Positions 7,978 through 16,723 of a stretch of 64,000 nucleotides of DNA are shown here, in pieces (the stretch's first letter is position 1; each line of letters begins with the position of its first letter). The position numbers and the translations under genes are program-made. Below the pieces are notes generated by a model, which had not been told where the DNA came from, made no database searches, and saw only the letters and a program-made list of their open reading frames with translations. This DNA is from BOG-931 sp963781725. GTDB taxonomy: Bacteria; Pseudomonadota; Alphaproteobacteria; Rhizobiales; Xanthobacteraceae. The DNA is taken from positions 1,736,001 to 1,800,000 of the forward strand of contig CAWAGV010000002.1 in NCBI GenBank assembly GCA_963781725.1, written 5' to 3'.

Positions 7978-8985
7978 ATGACCAAGACCATCGACATCCA
8001 CACGCATGTGCTGGCGGACGCCACCATCAAGCTGATGCAGAAGGAAATCCCGAGCCTCGGCCTGAAGATGACGCCATTCGATGCCGACAACGCGCTCTGC
8101 GAAGTCGCCGGCGTGCCGTACCGGCCGTTTCCGCGCGGCGGCCACGACATCGAGCGCCGGTTGAAGGACATGGACGCGACGCTGGTCGATATGCACCTGC
8201 TTTCGGTGGCGCCGCAGACCTGGCTGTATGATCGCGAGGAAGCGGTCGGCGTCGCCGGCGCGCAGATCCAGAACGACGAGATCGCGCGGTTGGTGAAGGA
8301 AATGCCGGACCGCTTCGACGGCATCGCCACGCTGCCGATGCAGGCGCCGGACAAAGCCGCCGCGGAGCTGCGCCGCGCCATGACCAAGCTCGGCCTGCAC
8401 GGCGCCATGATCGGCTCCAACGTGCGCGGCAAGAATCTCGACGATCCGAGCTTCGAGCCGATCTGGGCGGCGGCCGAGGAGCTCGACGCCTTCATGATGA
8501 TCCATCCCGGCAATGTCGCCGGCGTCGACCGGCTGCGGTCGTATTACCTGAACAACCTGGTCGGCAATCCGCTCGACACCACCATCGCCGCGGCCTGCCT
8601 GATCTTCGGCGGCGTGCTGGAGCGGCATCCGAAGCTTAACTTCATCATGTCGCACGGCGGCGGCTTCATTCCCTATCAGGGCGCGCGCTGGGTGCACGGC
8701 TGGCAGGTGCGGCCGGAGCCGAAGGTGAACGTCAAACATTCGCCGGCGCCGTATCTCGACCGTTTCATTTACGACACCATCCTTCACGCCAAGGCACCCG
8801 CCGAGTGGCTGATCTCGACGGTCGGCGCAAATCGGGTGTTGCTCGGCAGCGATTATCCCTACGACATGGGCATGATGGATTGCGTGCGGTTCGTGCAGTC
8901 GCTGGATATTTCGGAAGCCGATCGCGCCGTTATTCTTGGTGACGAGGCGGCGAAGATTTTGGCGAAGAAGCGCAAGGTGACGTAA
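7978..8985 (+). CDS. ACMSD-type amidohydrolase-family decarboxylase/hydrolase
   Basis: This 335-residue metal-dependent enzyme has the amidohydrolase-2 fold (family of aminocarboxymuconate semialdehyde decarboxylase and gamma-resorcylate decarboxylase). Visible metal and catalytic residues are H8 and H10 in IDIHTHV, the His of MMIHPGN (about 179), the His of MSHGGGF (about 225), and the Asp of LLGSDYPYD (about 290). The start is well fixed, with GGGAGGACCA directly before ATG 7978. It is followed after 8 bases by an Ldh-family gene, forming a likely operon. Most relatives act on ring-cleavage products or hydroxybenzoates, which fits the catabolic surroundings. The substrate cannot be read from sequence. 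Confidence 0.82.
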   Translation: MTKTIDIHTHVLADATIKLMQKEIPSLGLKMTPFDADNALCEVAGVPYRPFPRGGHDIERRLKDMDATLVDMHLLSVAPQTWLYDREEAVGVAGAQIQNDEIARLVKEMPDRFDGIATLPMQAPDKAAAELRRAMTKLGLHGAMIGSNVRGKNLDDPSFEPIWAAAEELDAFMMIHPGNVAGVDRLRSYYLNNLVGNPLDTTIAAACLIFGGVLERHPKLNFIMSHGGGFIPYQGARWVHGWQVRPEPKVNVKHSPAPYLDRFIYDTILHAKAPAEWLISTVGANRVLLGSDYPYDMGMMDCVRFVQSLDISEADRAVILGDEAAKILAKKRKVT

Positions 8986-8993
8986 CCGACATC

Positions 8994-10061
8994 ATGGCTG
9001 ACGAAAATTTTGCGCACATCCCGGCGCGCGCGATCCGTTCGATGATCGCCGATTGCCTCGCCGCCGCCGGCGTGCCCGGCGACGATGCCGCACATTGCGC
9101 TGCGCTGATGACCGAGGCCGATCTCACCGGCGCCGACGGCCACGGCATCTTCCGGCTGGCGCAATATGTCCGCCGCCTGCAGGCGAAAGGCTTCAACGCC
9201 CGCCCCAACATCACCGTGACCCGCACCGCGCCGGCAACCGCGCTGGTCGATGGCGACAACGGCATGGGCCATCTGGTGATGACCCGCGCCGCCAACGAAG
9301 CGATCGCGATGGCGCGCGAGAACGGTGTCGCCTGGGTCGGCGTGCGCCGCTCCAACCACGCCGGCCCCGCCGGGCTCTACGCGGAGATGGCGGCGGTGGC
9401 CGGCATGGTCGGCGTCTATGCCGCGGTGGCGAACGCCAATCACATGGCGACGTGGGGCGGCACCGAATTGCTGCTCGGTACCAATCCGCTCGCCATCGGC
9501 GTGCCGTCCGGCGCCGGGCCTATCGTGCTCGACATGGCGACATCGATCGTCGCTTACGGCACGGTGAAGAAATACGCGTTGCGCGATCTCGCCATGCCGG
9601 AAGGCTGGTTCGTCAATCCGGCGACCGGCGAAGCCATCACCGATCCGAAGCGGTCGCACGAAGGTGTGCTGCTGCCGATGGGCGAATACAAGGGCTCCGG
9701 GCTGGCGCTGATGCTCGGGCTTCTCGGCGGCGTGCTCAACGGTGCCGCGTTCGGCCGCGACGTGGTCGATTTCAACGCCGACGATTCGAGCGAAACCAAT
9801 ACCGGGCACTTCATCATCGTCGCCGACGTCGCGCGGTTCATTCCGCCGGCCGTGTTCACCAGCGAGGTCGACCGTCACGTGCGCGACTTCAAGCAATCGA
9901 AGCGGTTGCCCGGCGTCGATGACATCCGGCTGCCCGGTGACCGGCGGCGTGAGTGCCGCGCCGAGCGGGGGCGCGACGGCGTGCCGATCGCACCGGCGCT
10001 GCTGGCGCAGCTCGACAAGCTGGCCGCGGAGTTGAATGTGACCCGGCTGCGGGACCGATGA
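8994..10061 (+). CDS. Ldh-family (malate/L-lactate/ureidoglycolate dehydrogenase-type) oxidoreductase
   Basis: This 355-residue NAD(P)-dependent 2-hydroxyacid dehydrogenase belongs to the type-2 Ldh fold. Family hallmarks seen are the N-terminal helical part with DLTGADGHGIFRLAQYV (about 39-55), RRSNHAGPAGLYAEMA (about 117-132), NPLAIGVPSG (about 163-172), and PMGEYKGSGLALMLGLLGGVLNG (about 225-247). Nucleotide binding is by this special fold, not a Rossmann GxGxxG. It starts 8 bases after the amidohydrolase stop and probably oxidises or reduces a hydroxy/keto acid in the same pathway. Alternatives within the family include malate, sulfolactate and ureidoglycolate enzymes. Confidence 0.85.
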   Translation: MADENFAHIPARAIRSMIADCLAAAGVPGDDAAHCAALMTEADLTGADGHGIFRLAQYVRRLQAKGFNARPNITVTRTAPATALVDGDNGMGHLVMTRAANEAIAMARENGVAWVGVRRSNHAGPAGLYAEMAAVAGMVGVYAAVANANHMATWGGTELLLGTNPLAIGVPSGAGPIVLDMATSIVAYGTVKKYALRDLAMPEGWFVNPATGEAITDPKRSHEGVLLPMGEYKGSGLALMLGLLGGVLNGAAFGRDVVDFNADDSSETNTGHFIIVADVARFIPPAVFTSEVDRHVRDFKQSKRLPGVDDIRLPGDRRRECRAERGRDGVPIAPALLAQLDKLAAELNVTRLRDR

Positions 10062-10069
10062 GCATTATG

Positions 10070-10160
10070 CCGCTCATTCCCGCGCAAGCGGGAATCCAGC
10101 AGGGCATGACCTCGGCTCGAAAAACAACCACTGGGTCCCCACGTTCGCGGGGACGAGCGG
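10070..10160. repeat. Paired palindromic repeat (CTCATTCCCGCGnAAGCGGGAAT type)
   Basis: The left module CATTCCCGCGCAAGCGGGAAT and the right module GTCCCCACGTTCGCGGGGAC are each hairpins. The pair recurs with small changes at 16657-16718 and 19071-19128. It ends 7 bases before the start of the exporter gene, so its hairpins would lie in that gene's leader. Confidence 0.65.
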
Positions 10161-10167
10161 AAAATTG

Positions 10168-11361
10168 ATGAAACTCCGTCCCGGCACCTTCGCGCTGACA
10201 TTATTGCTGTCGCTGCTGACCGCGCTCGGGCCGCTGTCGATGGACATGTACCTGCCGTCGCTGCCGGCGATCGGCGAGGCGCTCGGGGCGCCGATCGCGC
10301 AGGTGCAGCTGACGATCTCCAGTTATCTGATCGGCTTTGCCGTCGGCCAGATGATCTACGGTCCGATCTCGGATCGTTACGGCCGCCGGCCCATCATCCT
10401 CACCGCACTGGCGGTGAATTGCATCGCCGCGGTGATCTGCGCGCTGACGCAATCGATCGGCGCGCTCACCGCCGCACGTTTCGTTCAGGCGCTCGGCGGC
10501 GCCGGCTGCATCGTGCTGGCGCGCGCCGCGGTGCGCGACCTTTATTCCGGCGTGCGCGCCGGCCGCGAACTGTCGCTGATGGGTTCGATCACCGCCTTTG
10601 CGCCGGTGTTTGCGCCGATGATCGGCGGCGCGTTCCAGATGGCCTATGGGTGGCGCGCGACATTCGTGTTCCTGATGGTGTTTGCGATTTTCGCCGCCGC
10701 GATGGCGGCGCGCTTCCTGCCGGAGACGCTGCGCCAGCGCAACACCGAACCGTTTTCGTTCCGGGGCATGGCCATGTTGTATCGTTCGGTGCTGGTGCAT
10801 CGCGGGTTCCTTGCGCTGCTGGCATTGCTCAGCGTCAGCTTCATCGGGCTGTTCGCCTGGATTTCCGGCGCGCCGGTGGTGATGCAAGGCGCGCGCTACG
10901 GTCTGTCGCCGTTCATATTCGGCGTGATCTTCGCGTCCGGCGCCGGCGGCTACATGATCGGCGCTTACGCGGCATCGAAAGTGGTGATGCGATTCGGCCT
11001 CGACCGCACCATTGGCATCGGCTGCGTCATCCAGGCGTTCGGCGGTCTGTCGATGGCCGCAGGCGTTGCGCTCGATCTGGGCAACGTCGCCTGGTTCGTG
11101 ACGCCGATGATGATCTACCTTGCCGGCATGGGGCTGACGCTGCCGCAGACCCAGGCGGCGGCGCTGACGCCTTTTCCCGATCGCGCCGGCACCGCATCGT
11201 CGCTGCTGGGCTTCGCGCAGCAGATCAGCGCTGCGCTCGCCGCTGCCGCCATTGGGCTTTATCTGGGCTCATCGCCATGGCCGGTGGCGGGCACCATCGC
11301 AACGGTCGGTTGTCTGGCGCTCGTCATCTGGGCGTTGACCCGCAATATCCGCCGCGCTTGA
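10168..11361 (+). CDS. Bcr/CflA-family MFS drug or metabolite exporter
   Basis: This 397-residue inner-membrane proton antiporter has about 12 transmembrane helices. Drug:H+ antiporter-1 motifs are visible: LGPLSMDMYLPSLPAI in helix 1, GQMIYGPISDRYGRRPI (motif A, about 68-84) between helices 2 and 3, and the helix 4-5 region ARFVQALGGAGCIVLARAAVRDLY. This is the layout of Bcr and CflA. ATG 10168 is preferred over the in-frame TTG just before it. It lies alone behind a palindromic repeat; substrate unknown, possibly an aromatic or its pathway intermediate. Confidence 0.87.
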   Translation: MKLRPGTFALTLLLSLLTALGPLSMDMYLPSLPAIGEALGAPIAQVQLTISSYLIGFAVGQMIYGPISDRYGRRPIILTALAVNCIAAVICALTQSIGALTAARFVQALGGAGCIVLARAAVRDLYSGVRAGRELSLMGSITAFAPVFAPMIGGAFQMAYGWRATFVFLMVFAIFAAAMAARFLPETLRQRNTEPFSFRGMAMLYRSVLVHRGFLALLALLSVSFIGLFAWISGAPVVMQGARYGLSPFIFGVIFASGAGGYMIGAYAASKVVMRFGLDRTIGIGCVIQAFGGLSMAAGVALDLGNVAWFVTPMMIYLAGMGLTLPQTQAAALTPFPDRAGTASSLLGFAQQISAALAAAAIGLYLGSSPWPVAGTIATVGCLALVIWALTRNIRRA

Positions 11362-11463
11362 GAGAAACGGTTCCGGCCACCTTGCGGTACTGCCGTCAAA
11401 ACGTGGATAATCACGTTTGCTGAAGCCTTGCGGGACAACACAACGTCGTACCGTGGTGGTGCA

Positions 11464-12117
11464 GTGAGAGCGGGGCGTTACATTACGTTGCCCAAGCCGA
11501 TCGCGGTCTTGTCCGCCGTGCTGTTATGCGCGGCCATCGGCATGGCAACGCCGCATACTGCGCAGGCTCAAGGCTTCTTTGATTTCCTGTTCGGCGGGTC
11601 GCAGCAGCGTCCGGCGCCTCCGCCCAGCTATCCACCGCCGCCGCCAGCGCCGATCGGCCGGATCGCGCCGGCGCCGCTTGGACAGGAAAATGTCAGCGGC
11701 GAGGGCGGCTCGACCGGACACGGCGTCGCGTTCTGCGTGCGCACCTGCGATGGTCAGCATTTCCCGATGGAGAAGATGGCGAACGCAACGCCGGTCGATA
11801 CCTGCAAGGCGATTTGCCCCGCGACAACGACCAAAGTGTATTTCGGCTCCGAGATCGAGACCTCTGTAGCCAGCGACGGCGCACGCTACTCCGACCTCAA
11901 CACGGCCTTCCTTTATCGCAAGAAGCTGGTCGCCAATTGCAGCTGCAACGGCAAGGACCCGTTCGGCCTTGCAACGCTCGATCCAAAAAACGATCCGACG
12001 CTGCGGCCGGGCGACATCGTCGCGACCAAGGACGGACTGATGACCTATAGCGGGCGCAGCGGCGCGTCGGCGTTCACGCCGGCCAATCCGGTGATGAGTC
12101 CGGCCTCGCGGCAATAA
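11464..12117 (+). CDS. DUF2865-domain secreted protein
   Basis: The precursor of about 217 residues has a signal peptide ending near HTAQAQ, then a Pro-rich linker (PPPSYPPPPPAPIGR). The DUF2865 domain follows, with conserved cysteines in AFCVRTCDGQHFP, DTCKAICPA and NCSCNG. The family is common in Rhizobiales and has no known function; the cysteines suggest a disulfide-bonded periplasmic protein. The start is uncertain. GTG 11464 gives a normal-length signal peptide and has a GGTGGTG stretch upstream, whereas TTG 11428 would add 12 residues. It stands alone between the exporter and a decayed gene. Confidence 0.75.
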   Translation: MRAGRYITLPKPIAVLSAVLLCAAIGMATPHTAQAQGFFDFLFGGSQQRPAPPPSYPPPPPAPIGRIAPAPLGQENVSGEGGSTGHGVAFCVRTCDGQHFPMEKMANATPVDTCKAICPATTTKVYFGSEIETSVASDGARYSDLNTAFLYRKKLVANCSCNGKDPFGLATLDPKNDPTLRPGDIVATKDGLMTYSGRSGASAFTPANPVMSPASRQ

Positions 12118-12153
12118 ACAAGCACGGCGCTCCATCCGGTAGGGACACAAGCA

Positions 12154-13322
12154 GTGAGTCAGGAAGCGGTTCGTGCGGGGTTTCCAGGCGCTCCCGTGGT
12201 TACCGCCATGCGGGTCGTCCCGGTCGCCGGCCGCGACGGCATGCTGCTCAACCTGAGCGGTGCACACGCGCCGTTTTTCACCCGCAACCTGGTCATCCTC
12301 ACCGACAATGCCGGCCACACCGGCGTCGGCGAAGTTCCGGGTGGCGAGAAAATCCGGCAGACGCTCGAGGACGCATGCGGCCTCGTCGTCGGCCAGACCA
12401 TCGGCGCTTGCACTAATATTCTCGCCGCGATCCGGACGAAGTTTGCCGACCGCGATGCCGGTGGCCGCGGCAAGCAGACATTCGATCTGCGCGTTACCAT
12501 TCACGCCACCACGGCGGTCGAATCGGCTTTGCTCGATTTGCTCGGCCAGCATCTTGGATTGCGGGTCGCGGCGACCACTACGGCTTTGCCGATTTCAAAC
12601 TAAAGGGCGGCGTGCTGGACGGCGAGCGGGAGATCGAAGCCGTCACCGCGATCGCCAAACGCTTTCCCGACGCGTGCGTCACGCTTGATCCGAACGGTGC
12701 ATGGTCGCTCGAAGAGGCGATCGCGCTTTGCAAGGACATGCACGGCGTGCTGGCCTATGCCGAGGATCCTTGCGGCGCCGAGGCCGGCTTCTCCGGCCGG
12801 GAGATCATGGCGGAGTTTCGCCGCGCTACCGGATTGCCCACGGCAACGAACATGATCGCGACGGATTGGCGCCAGCTTAGTCATGCGTTGCGGCTTGGCG
12901 CCGTCGATATCCCGCTGGCCGATCCACATTTCTGGACGATGCAAGGTTCGGTGCGTGTCGCCCAGACCTGCCGCGACAACGGGCTGACCTGGGGCTCGCA
13001 TTCCAACAACCACTTCGATATTTCGCTGGCGATGTTCACCCATGTCGCGGCAGCGGCGCCCGGTAAGGTCACCGCGATCGACACGCACTGGATCTGGCAG
13101 GACGGCCAGGCGCTGACCAAAGAGCCGCTGAAAATCCGCGGCGGCAAAATTGCGGTGCCGGACCGTCCCGGCCTCGGCGTCGACGTCGACATGGCGGCGA
13201 TCGAAGCGGCGCATGCGCTCTACACGCAGCACGGACTTGGCGCGCGCGACGACGCCATCGCCATGCAGTTTCTAATTCCTGGCTGGACGTTCGACGACAA
13301 GCGCCCATGCCTGGTGCGCTGA
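12154..13322 (+). pseudogene. gudD: Glucarate dehydratase remnant with internal deletion and frameshift
   Basis: Two frames together match glucarate dehydratase (enolase superfamily, D-glucarate to 5-dehydro-4-deoxyglucarate). The first part (12154-about 12572) carries LSGAHAPFFTRN, GVGEVPGGEKIRQTLEDA and FADRDAGGRGKQTFDLR. The second part resumes in another frame at YGFADFKLKGG (the Lys of KxK retained) and runs through LDPNGAWSLEEA, ATNMIATDWRQ and HSNNHFDISLAMF to FDDKRPCLVR. Compared with the roughly 446-residue E. coli enzyme, about 60-65 residues bridging the N-terminal cap and the start of the barrel are missing at about 12570-12576. A stop follows soon after at 12601. The product cannot fold as the normal enzyme. 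GTG 12154 has AGGGAC upstream. Confidence 0.85.
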
Positions 13323-13374
13323 AAATGTCTGGTGCGCTGAAAAGTCTGGTGGCGCTGAAGCCTTCTGCCCGGAT

Positions 13375-14511
13375 TTACCGGAACGCTGGCATCACGTCCT
13401 TGGCGAACCAGCGCAGTTGATCCTTGAACTCCTTGGGCGAGAGACCTTCCGCCCAATGGATCATGAAGTGCTCGAGGCCGGGATATTTCGCCTCGATCGA
13501 CTTGATGCCGTCGATCACGTCGGCGGGTGTGCCGCAGAACCACGCTTTCTGCGCCACACCGTCTTTCAGCGACGGCGTGCGCGACGGCGCACCGGGCGTG
13601 CCCCAGGTGCGGCCCTGTTCGTCGGCATAACGGACGAAACCGAACGGCGCGAACCATTTGAAGCGCTCGTCGTGCGCGGGTTCGAGTTTGCGCACCGCTT
13701 CCTCCTGGCTGCCGGCGAGATAGACGCCGGCGCCCCAGATCATGTCCTCGCCGAGTTTCTTGTTGCGGCCGTACTTGGCGCAGGCGGCCTGATAGGCGCG
13801 GATCACGTCGTCGAGGATTTTTTCGCCGTTGAGCGTCACCATCGCCTTGAGGCCGTACTGCGCCATCATGTCGATGGTCTTGCCGCTGGCGACCGGCATC
13901 CACAGCTCCACCGGCAGATGTTTCGGCCGCGGCACCAGCGTGATGTCTTTCAGCGTGTAGCCGCGATACGGCACCGGCGGCGGCGCTTCGTAGTACTTGC
14001 CCTTGAAGTGGAATTTCTGCTCGTTGAAGCAGGTCAGCAGCAGCTTGAGTTGTTCTTCGAACAGATCGCGGTTCTTGTCAGCGTCGAGCAGCGGTGCGCC
14101 GAACAATTCCACTTCGCGGCTGTGATAGCCGCGGCCGACGCCGAGCACGACGCGGCCGTCGGTGACGATATCGGCCATGGCGTAGTCTTCCGCCATGCGG
14201 ATCGGATGCCACATCGGCAGCACGTTGAAGGCGCAGCCAAACTTCAGCCGCTTGGTCTGCGTGGCGAGCCACAATCCGAGCTGGATCAGGTTCGGAAAGA
14301 CTTCGTAGCCTTCGCGCTGGAAGTGGTGCTCGGCGGTCCACAGCGTATCGAAACCGAGTTCGTCCATGAGCTGCGCGACGTCGCGCGCGGTCCAAAAACC
14401 CTGGGCCAGTTGCTGGTCGGAATAAAGCCGGTCATTGGCCGGGGTGCCGTTGAGCCCGATATTGTCGAGCTCGATCTGGCCGACATAGAGGACGTGAAAT
14501 TTCCTGATCAT
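13375..14511 (-). CDS. LLM-class (bacterial luciferase-like) flavin-dependent oxidoreductase
   Basis: This 378-residue protein has the luciferase-like TIM-barrel fold, using FMNH2 from a separate reductase. Motifs include LMDELGFDTLWTAEHHFQ (about 50-66), LKFGCAFNVLPMWHPIRMAEDYAMAD (about 90-115), VTDGRVVLGVGRGYHSREVELFG (about 117-139) and a C-terminal IHWAEGLS. ATG 14511 follows AGGGAAG at proper spacing, and the frame upstream of it does not look coding. Family members oxidise alkanes, sulfonates, nitriles or aldehydes. No reductase is adjacent, and the substrate is not recognisable. Confidence 0.82.
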   Translation of the reverse strand: MIRKFHVLYVGQIELDNIGLNGTPANDRLYSDQQLAQGFWTARDVAQLMDELGFDTLWTAEHHFQREGYEVFPNLIQLGLWLATQTKRLKFGCAFNVLPMWHPIRMAEDYAMADIVTDGRVVLGVGRGYHSREVELFGAPLLDADKNRDLFEEQLKLLLTCFNEQKFHFKGKYYEAPPPVPYRGYTLKDITLVPRPKHLPVELWMPVASGKTIDMMAQYGLKAMVTLNGEKILDDVIRAYQAACAKYGRNKKLGEDMIWGAGVYLAGSQEEAVRKLEPAHDERFKWFAPFGFVRYADEQGRTWGTPGAPSRTPSLKDGVAQKAWFCGTPADVIDGIKSIEAKYPGLEHFMIHWAEGLSPKEFKDQLRWFAKDVMPAFR

Positions 14512-14697
14512 GCGCTGCTTCCCTGACCGCCCCTGTTCTTGATCGCTGGCGTTTCCGGTCGCCACACTAGCCGAGGCTTGAAGCCTCCGCCAAGGCCGCG
14601 CTGGCGCGCGGTCCGAGCATTGGTATCCGCGTCACTTGTGTCTCTCGTCAGGGTCTCTGCCGGGTGCTAAAAAATCGCCTCTGGCTGGAAAGTATTC

Positions 14698-15672
14698 ATG
14701 ACAAACCTCAAAGTAATGATGCCGCTGACGGCGGCGCTGTGCCTGCTCTTTGCCGCGGGCTCGGCATCGGCACAGCAGTGGCCGGCCAAAGAGCCGATCA
14801 AGGTGATCGTGCCGTTCACGGCCGGCAGCGCCACCGATATCGTCGCGCGGGTGGTGTTCAATCAGGTTTCCAAGCAGATCGGGCAGGCGGTGGTGGTCGA
14901 GAACCGCGGCGGCGGCGGCACCACAATCGGCTCGGCCTTTGTCGCCCACGCCGATCCGGACGGCTACACGCTCCTGGTCAATTCGACGTCGCACGTCGTC
15001 GTCGCGTCGGTCTATGCGCACCTGACCTATAATGTCGCCGACGATTTTACCGCGCTGACCCCGCTCGCCTCGCAACCGTTCGTCGCCACCGCACCGGCCA
15101 AATACAAGACCATGGCCGACTTCGTGGCCTACGGCCGCGCCCATCCCGGCGTGCTCAACTACGGCTCGAACGGCATCGGCACTGCGGGCCAATTGTTCAT
15201 GGTCAATATCGGGCTCGCCGCCAAGATCACCATGACGCACGTGCCGTTCCGCGGCACCGCCGATGCGATGACTGAAATGATCTCCAATCGGCTCGATCTT
15301 TTTCCAGCGCCGGCAGCGACGATGATCGAACTCGCCAAAGCCGGCAAGGTCAGCGGGCTTGCGGTCTCGACCGCGCAGCGCTCGCAGGCGATGCCCGACG
15401 TGCCGACCATTGCTGAAGCCGGCTATCCGGATGCGACTTATAATTTCTGGATCGGGGCATTTGCGCCGGCCAAGACACCGGCGGACATTTCCGCCCGCCT
15501 GCATGACGAGATCGTCAAGGCGCTCGACGTGCCGGAAGTAAAAAAGGAAATTATCACGCTTGCCGCCGATCCGATGCCGATGTCGATGAACGATTTCGAC
15601 GCCTTCGTGCGCAAGGAAATCAAGCTCAACGCCGGGATCGTCGCCGCAGCCGGTATTTCGAAGAGTGAGTAG
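14698..15672 (+). CDS. Bug-family (TctC) periplasmic solute-binding protein
   Basis: The 324-residue precursor has a signal peptide (cleavage after ASAQQ, about residue 23) followed by the Bug signature WPAKEPIKVIVPFTAGSATDIVARVV and a GYTLLVNSTS strand. The conserved loop NYGSNGIGTAGQLFMVN and THVPFRGTADAM form the ligand pocket. These receptors bind carboxylates and normally feed TctAB permeases, but no permease gene is near. A second Bug gene follows immediately with its likely start 5 bases past this stop, so the two are probably co-transcribed and may bind related aromatic or aliphatic acids. Confidence 0.87.
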   Translation: MTNLKVMMPLTAALCLLFAAGSASAQQWPAKEPIKVIVPFTAGSATDIVARVVFNQVSKQIGQAVVVENRGGGGTTIGSAFVAHADPDGYTLLVNSTSHVVVASVYAHLTYNVADDFTALTPLASQPFVATAPAKYKTMADFVAYGRAHPGVLNYGSNGIGTAGQLFMVNIGLAAKITMTHVPFRGTADAMTEMISNRLDLFPAPAATMIELAKAGKVSGLAVSTAQRSQAMPDVPTIAEAGYPDATYNFWIGAFAPAKTPADISARLHDEIVKALDVPEVKKEIITLAADPMPMSMNDFDAFVRKEIKLNAGIVAAAGISKSE

Positions 15673-15676
15673 CGCG

Positions 15677-16651
15677 ATGACGTCCGTGCGCCTTAAAGCG
15701 GTCTTGCTGGTGTTCGCAGCGCTGGCGCTTGCGACGCAGCCGGCCCGCGCGCAGGACTGGCCGGCGCAGCCGATCCACATCATCGTGCCGTTCGGGCCGG
15801 GCGGCGGCTCCGACCTCATCGGCCGTATTCTCGCGCAGGCGCTGGAGGAGCGGTTCGGCAAGCCGGTGGTGGTCGAGAACAAGCCGGGCGCCGGCGGCAT
15901 CATCGGCAACGAATTCATCGCCCGTGCGACGCCTGATGGCTACACGCTCGGAATCATGACTGCGGGCCAGATCATCGCCTCGGTCACGCGCAAGGAGATG
16001 CCCTACGACACCGCCGCGCTCACACCGGTCGCGCAGGTCGCAACCGGAAGCCTGTTGATGCTGGCGCGGCCGGACTTTCCGGCGAGCAACGTCAAAGAGG
16101 TGGTCGCGCTGGCCAAGGCTGAGCCGGGCAAATACATCCTCGCCAGTCCCGGCTTTGCCGCGACCCAGCAATTTGCCGGCGAGCTGTTCAAGCAAAGTGC
16201 CGGTATCGACATGCTGGATGTGTCGTTTCGCACCTCGCCGGAGGCGATCAACGCGCTGCTCGGCCATCACGCCGACGTGCTGTTCGAGACGGTGGGGGCG
16301 TCGCTCGGGCAGGTGCAGGGCGGGGCGCTTAAGGCGCTCGCCGTCACCGGCAAGGACCGCTTTCCCGCGGTGCCAGACGTGCCGACAGCGGCTGAGTCAG
16401 GCGTGCTGCCGGGCTTCGACGTGACGACGTGGTACGGCGTGTTCGGCCCGCATGGGGTGCCGGATGCGATCGTCTCCAGGCTCAACAAGACGCTGATGGA
16501 TGCCGTCGCCGATCCGAAAGTGCGCGAGCGCATGGTCGCGGCCGGCGTCGTGGTCAAAGGCACCAGCGCCGCCGAGTTCGGTGCGTTCATGGCGAACGAG
16601 TTCAAGCGCTGGGATGCGGTGCGCGTCGCTGCCGGAATCGCGCAGCAGTAA
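15677..16651 (+). CDS. Second Bug-family (TctC) periplasmic solute-binding protein
   Basis: The 324-residue precursor begins at ATG 15677. An in-frame GTG at 15665 overlaps the preceding stop but has no better ribosome site. The signal peptide ends near ARAQDWPAQ, followed by PIHIIVPFGPGGGSDLIGR and VVENKPGAGGIIGNEFIA, which are standard Bug motifs. It differs clearly from its upstream neighbour, for example in the pocket loop ILASPGFAATQQFAGE, so the pair is an old duplication or a two-receptor set, not a recent copy. No TctA/TctB genes are seen, as is usual for orphan Bug genes. A palindromic repeat follows the stop. Confidence 0.86.
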   Translation: MTSVRLKAVLLVFAALALATQPARAQDWPAQPIHIIVPFGPGGGSDLIGRILAQALEERFGKPVVVENKPGAGGIIGNEFIARATPDGYTLGIMTAGQIIASVTRKEMPYDTAALTPVAQVATGSLLMLARPDFPASNVKEVVALAKAEPGKYILASPGFAATQQFAGELFKQSAGIDMLDVSFRTSPEAINALLGHHADVLFETVGASLGQVQGGALKALAVTGKDRFPAVPDVPTAAESGVLPGFDVTTWYGVFGPHGVPDAIVSRLNKTLMDAVADPKVRERMVAAGVVVKGTSAAEFGAFMANEFKRWDAVRVAAGIAQQ

Positions 16652-16656
16652 TTCTT

Positions 16657-16718
16657 CCGCTCATTCCCGCGAAAGCGGAAATCTAGAACTGGGTCCCCGC
16701 TTTCGCGGGGACGAGCGG
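16657..16718. repeat. Paired palindromic repeat (CTCATTCCCGCGAAAGCG type)
   Basis: Modules TCATTCCCGCGAAAGCGGAAAT and GTCCCCGCTTTCGCGGGGAC lie between the convergent Bug and Gfo/Idh genes. They match the elements at 10070 and 19071. The right-hand hairpin has an 8-9 bp GC stem and could serve as a terminator for either gene, but no T-run follows. Confidence 0.65.
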
Positions 16719-16723
16719 ACGCG

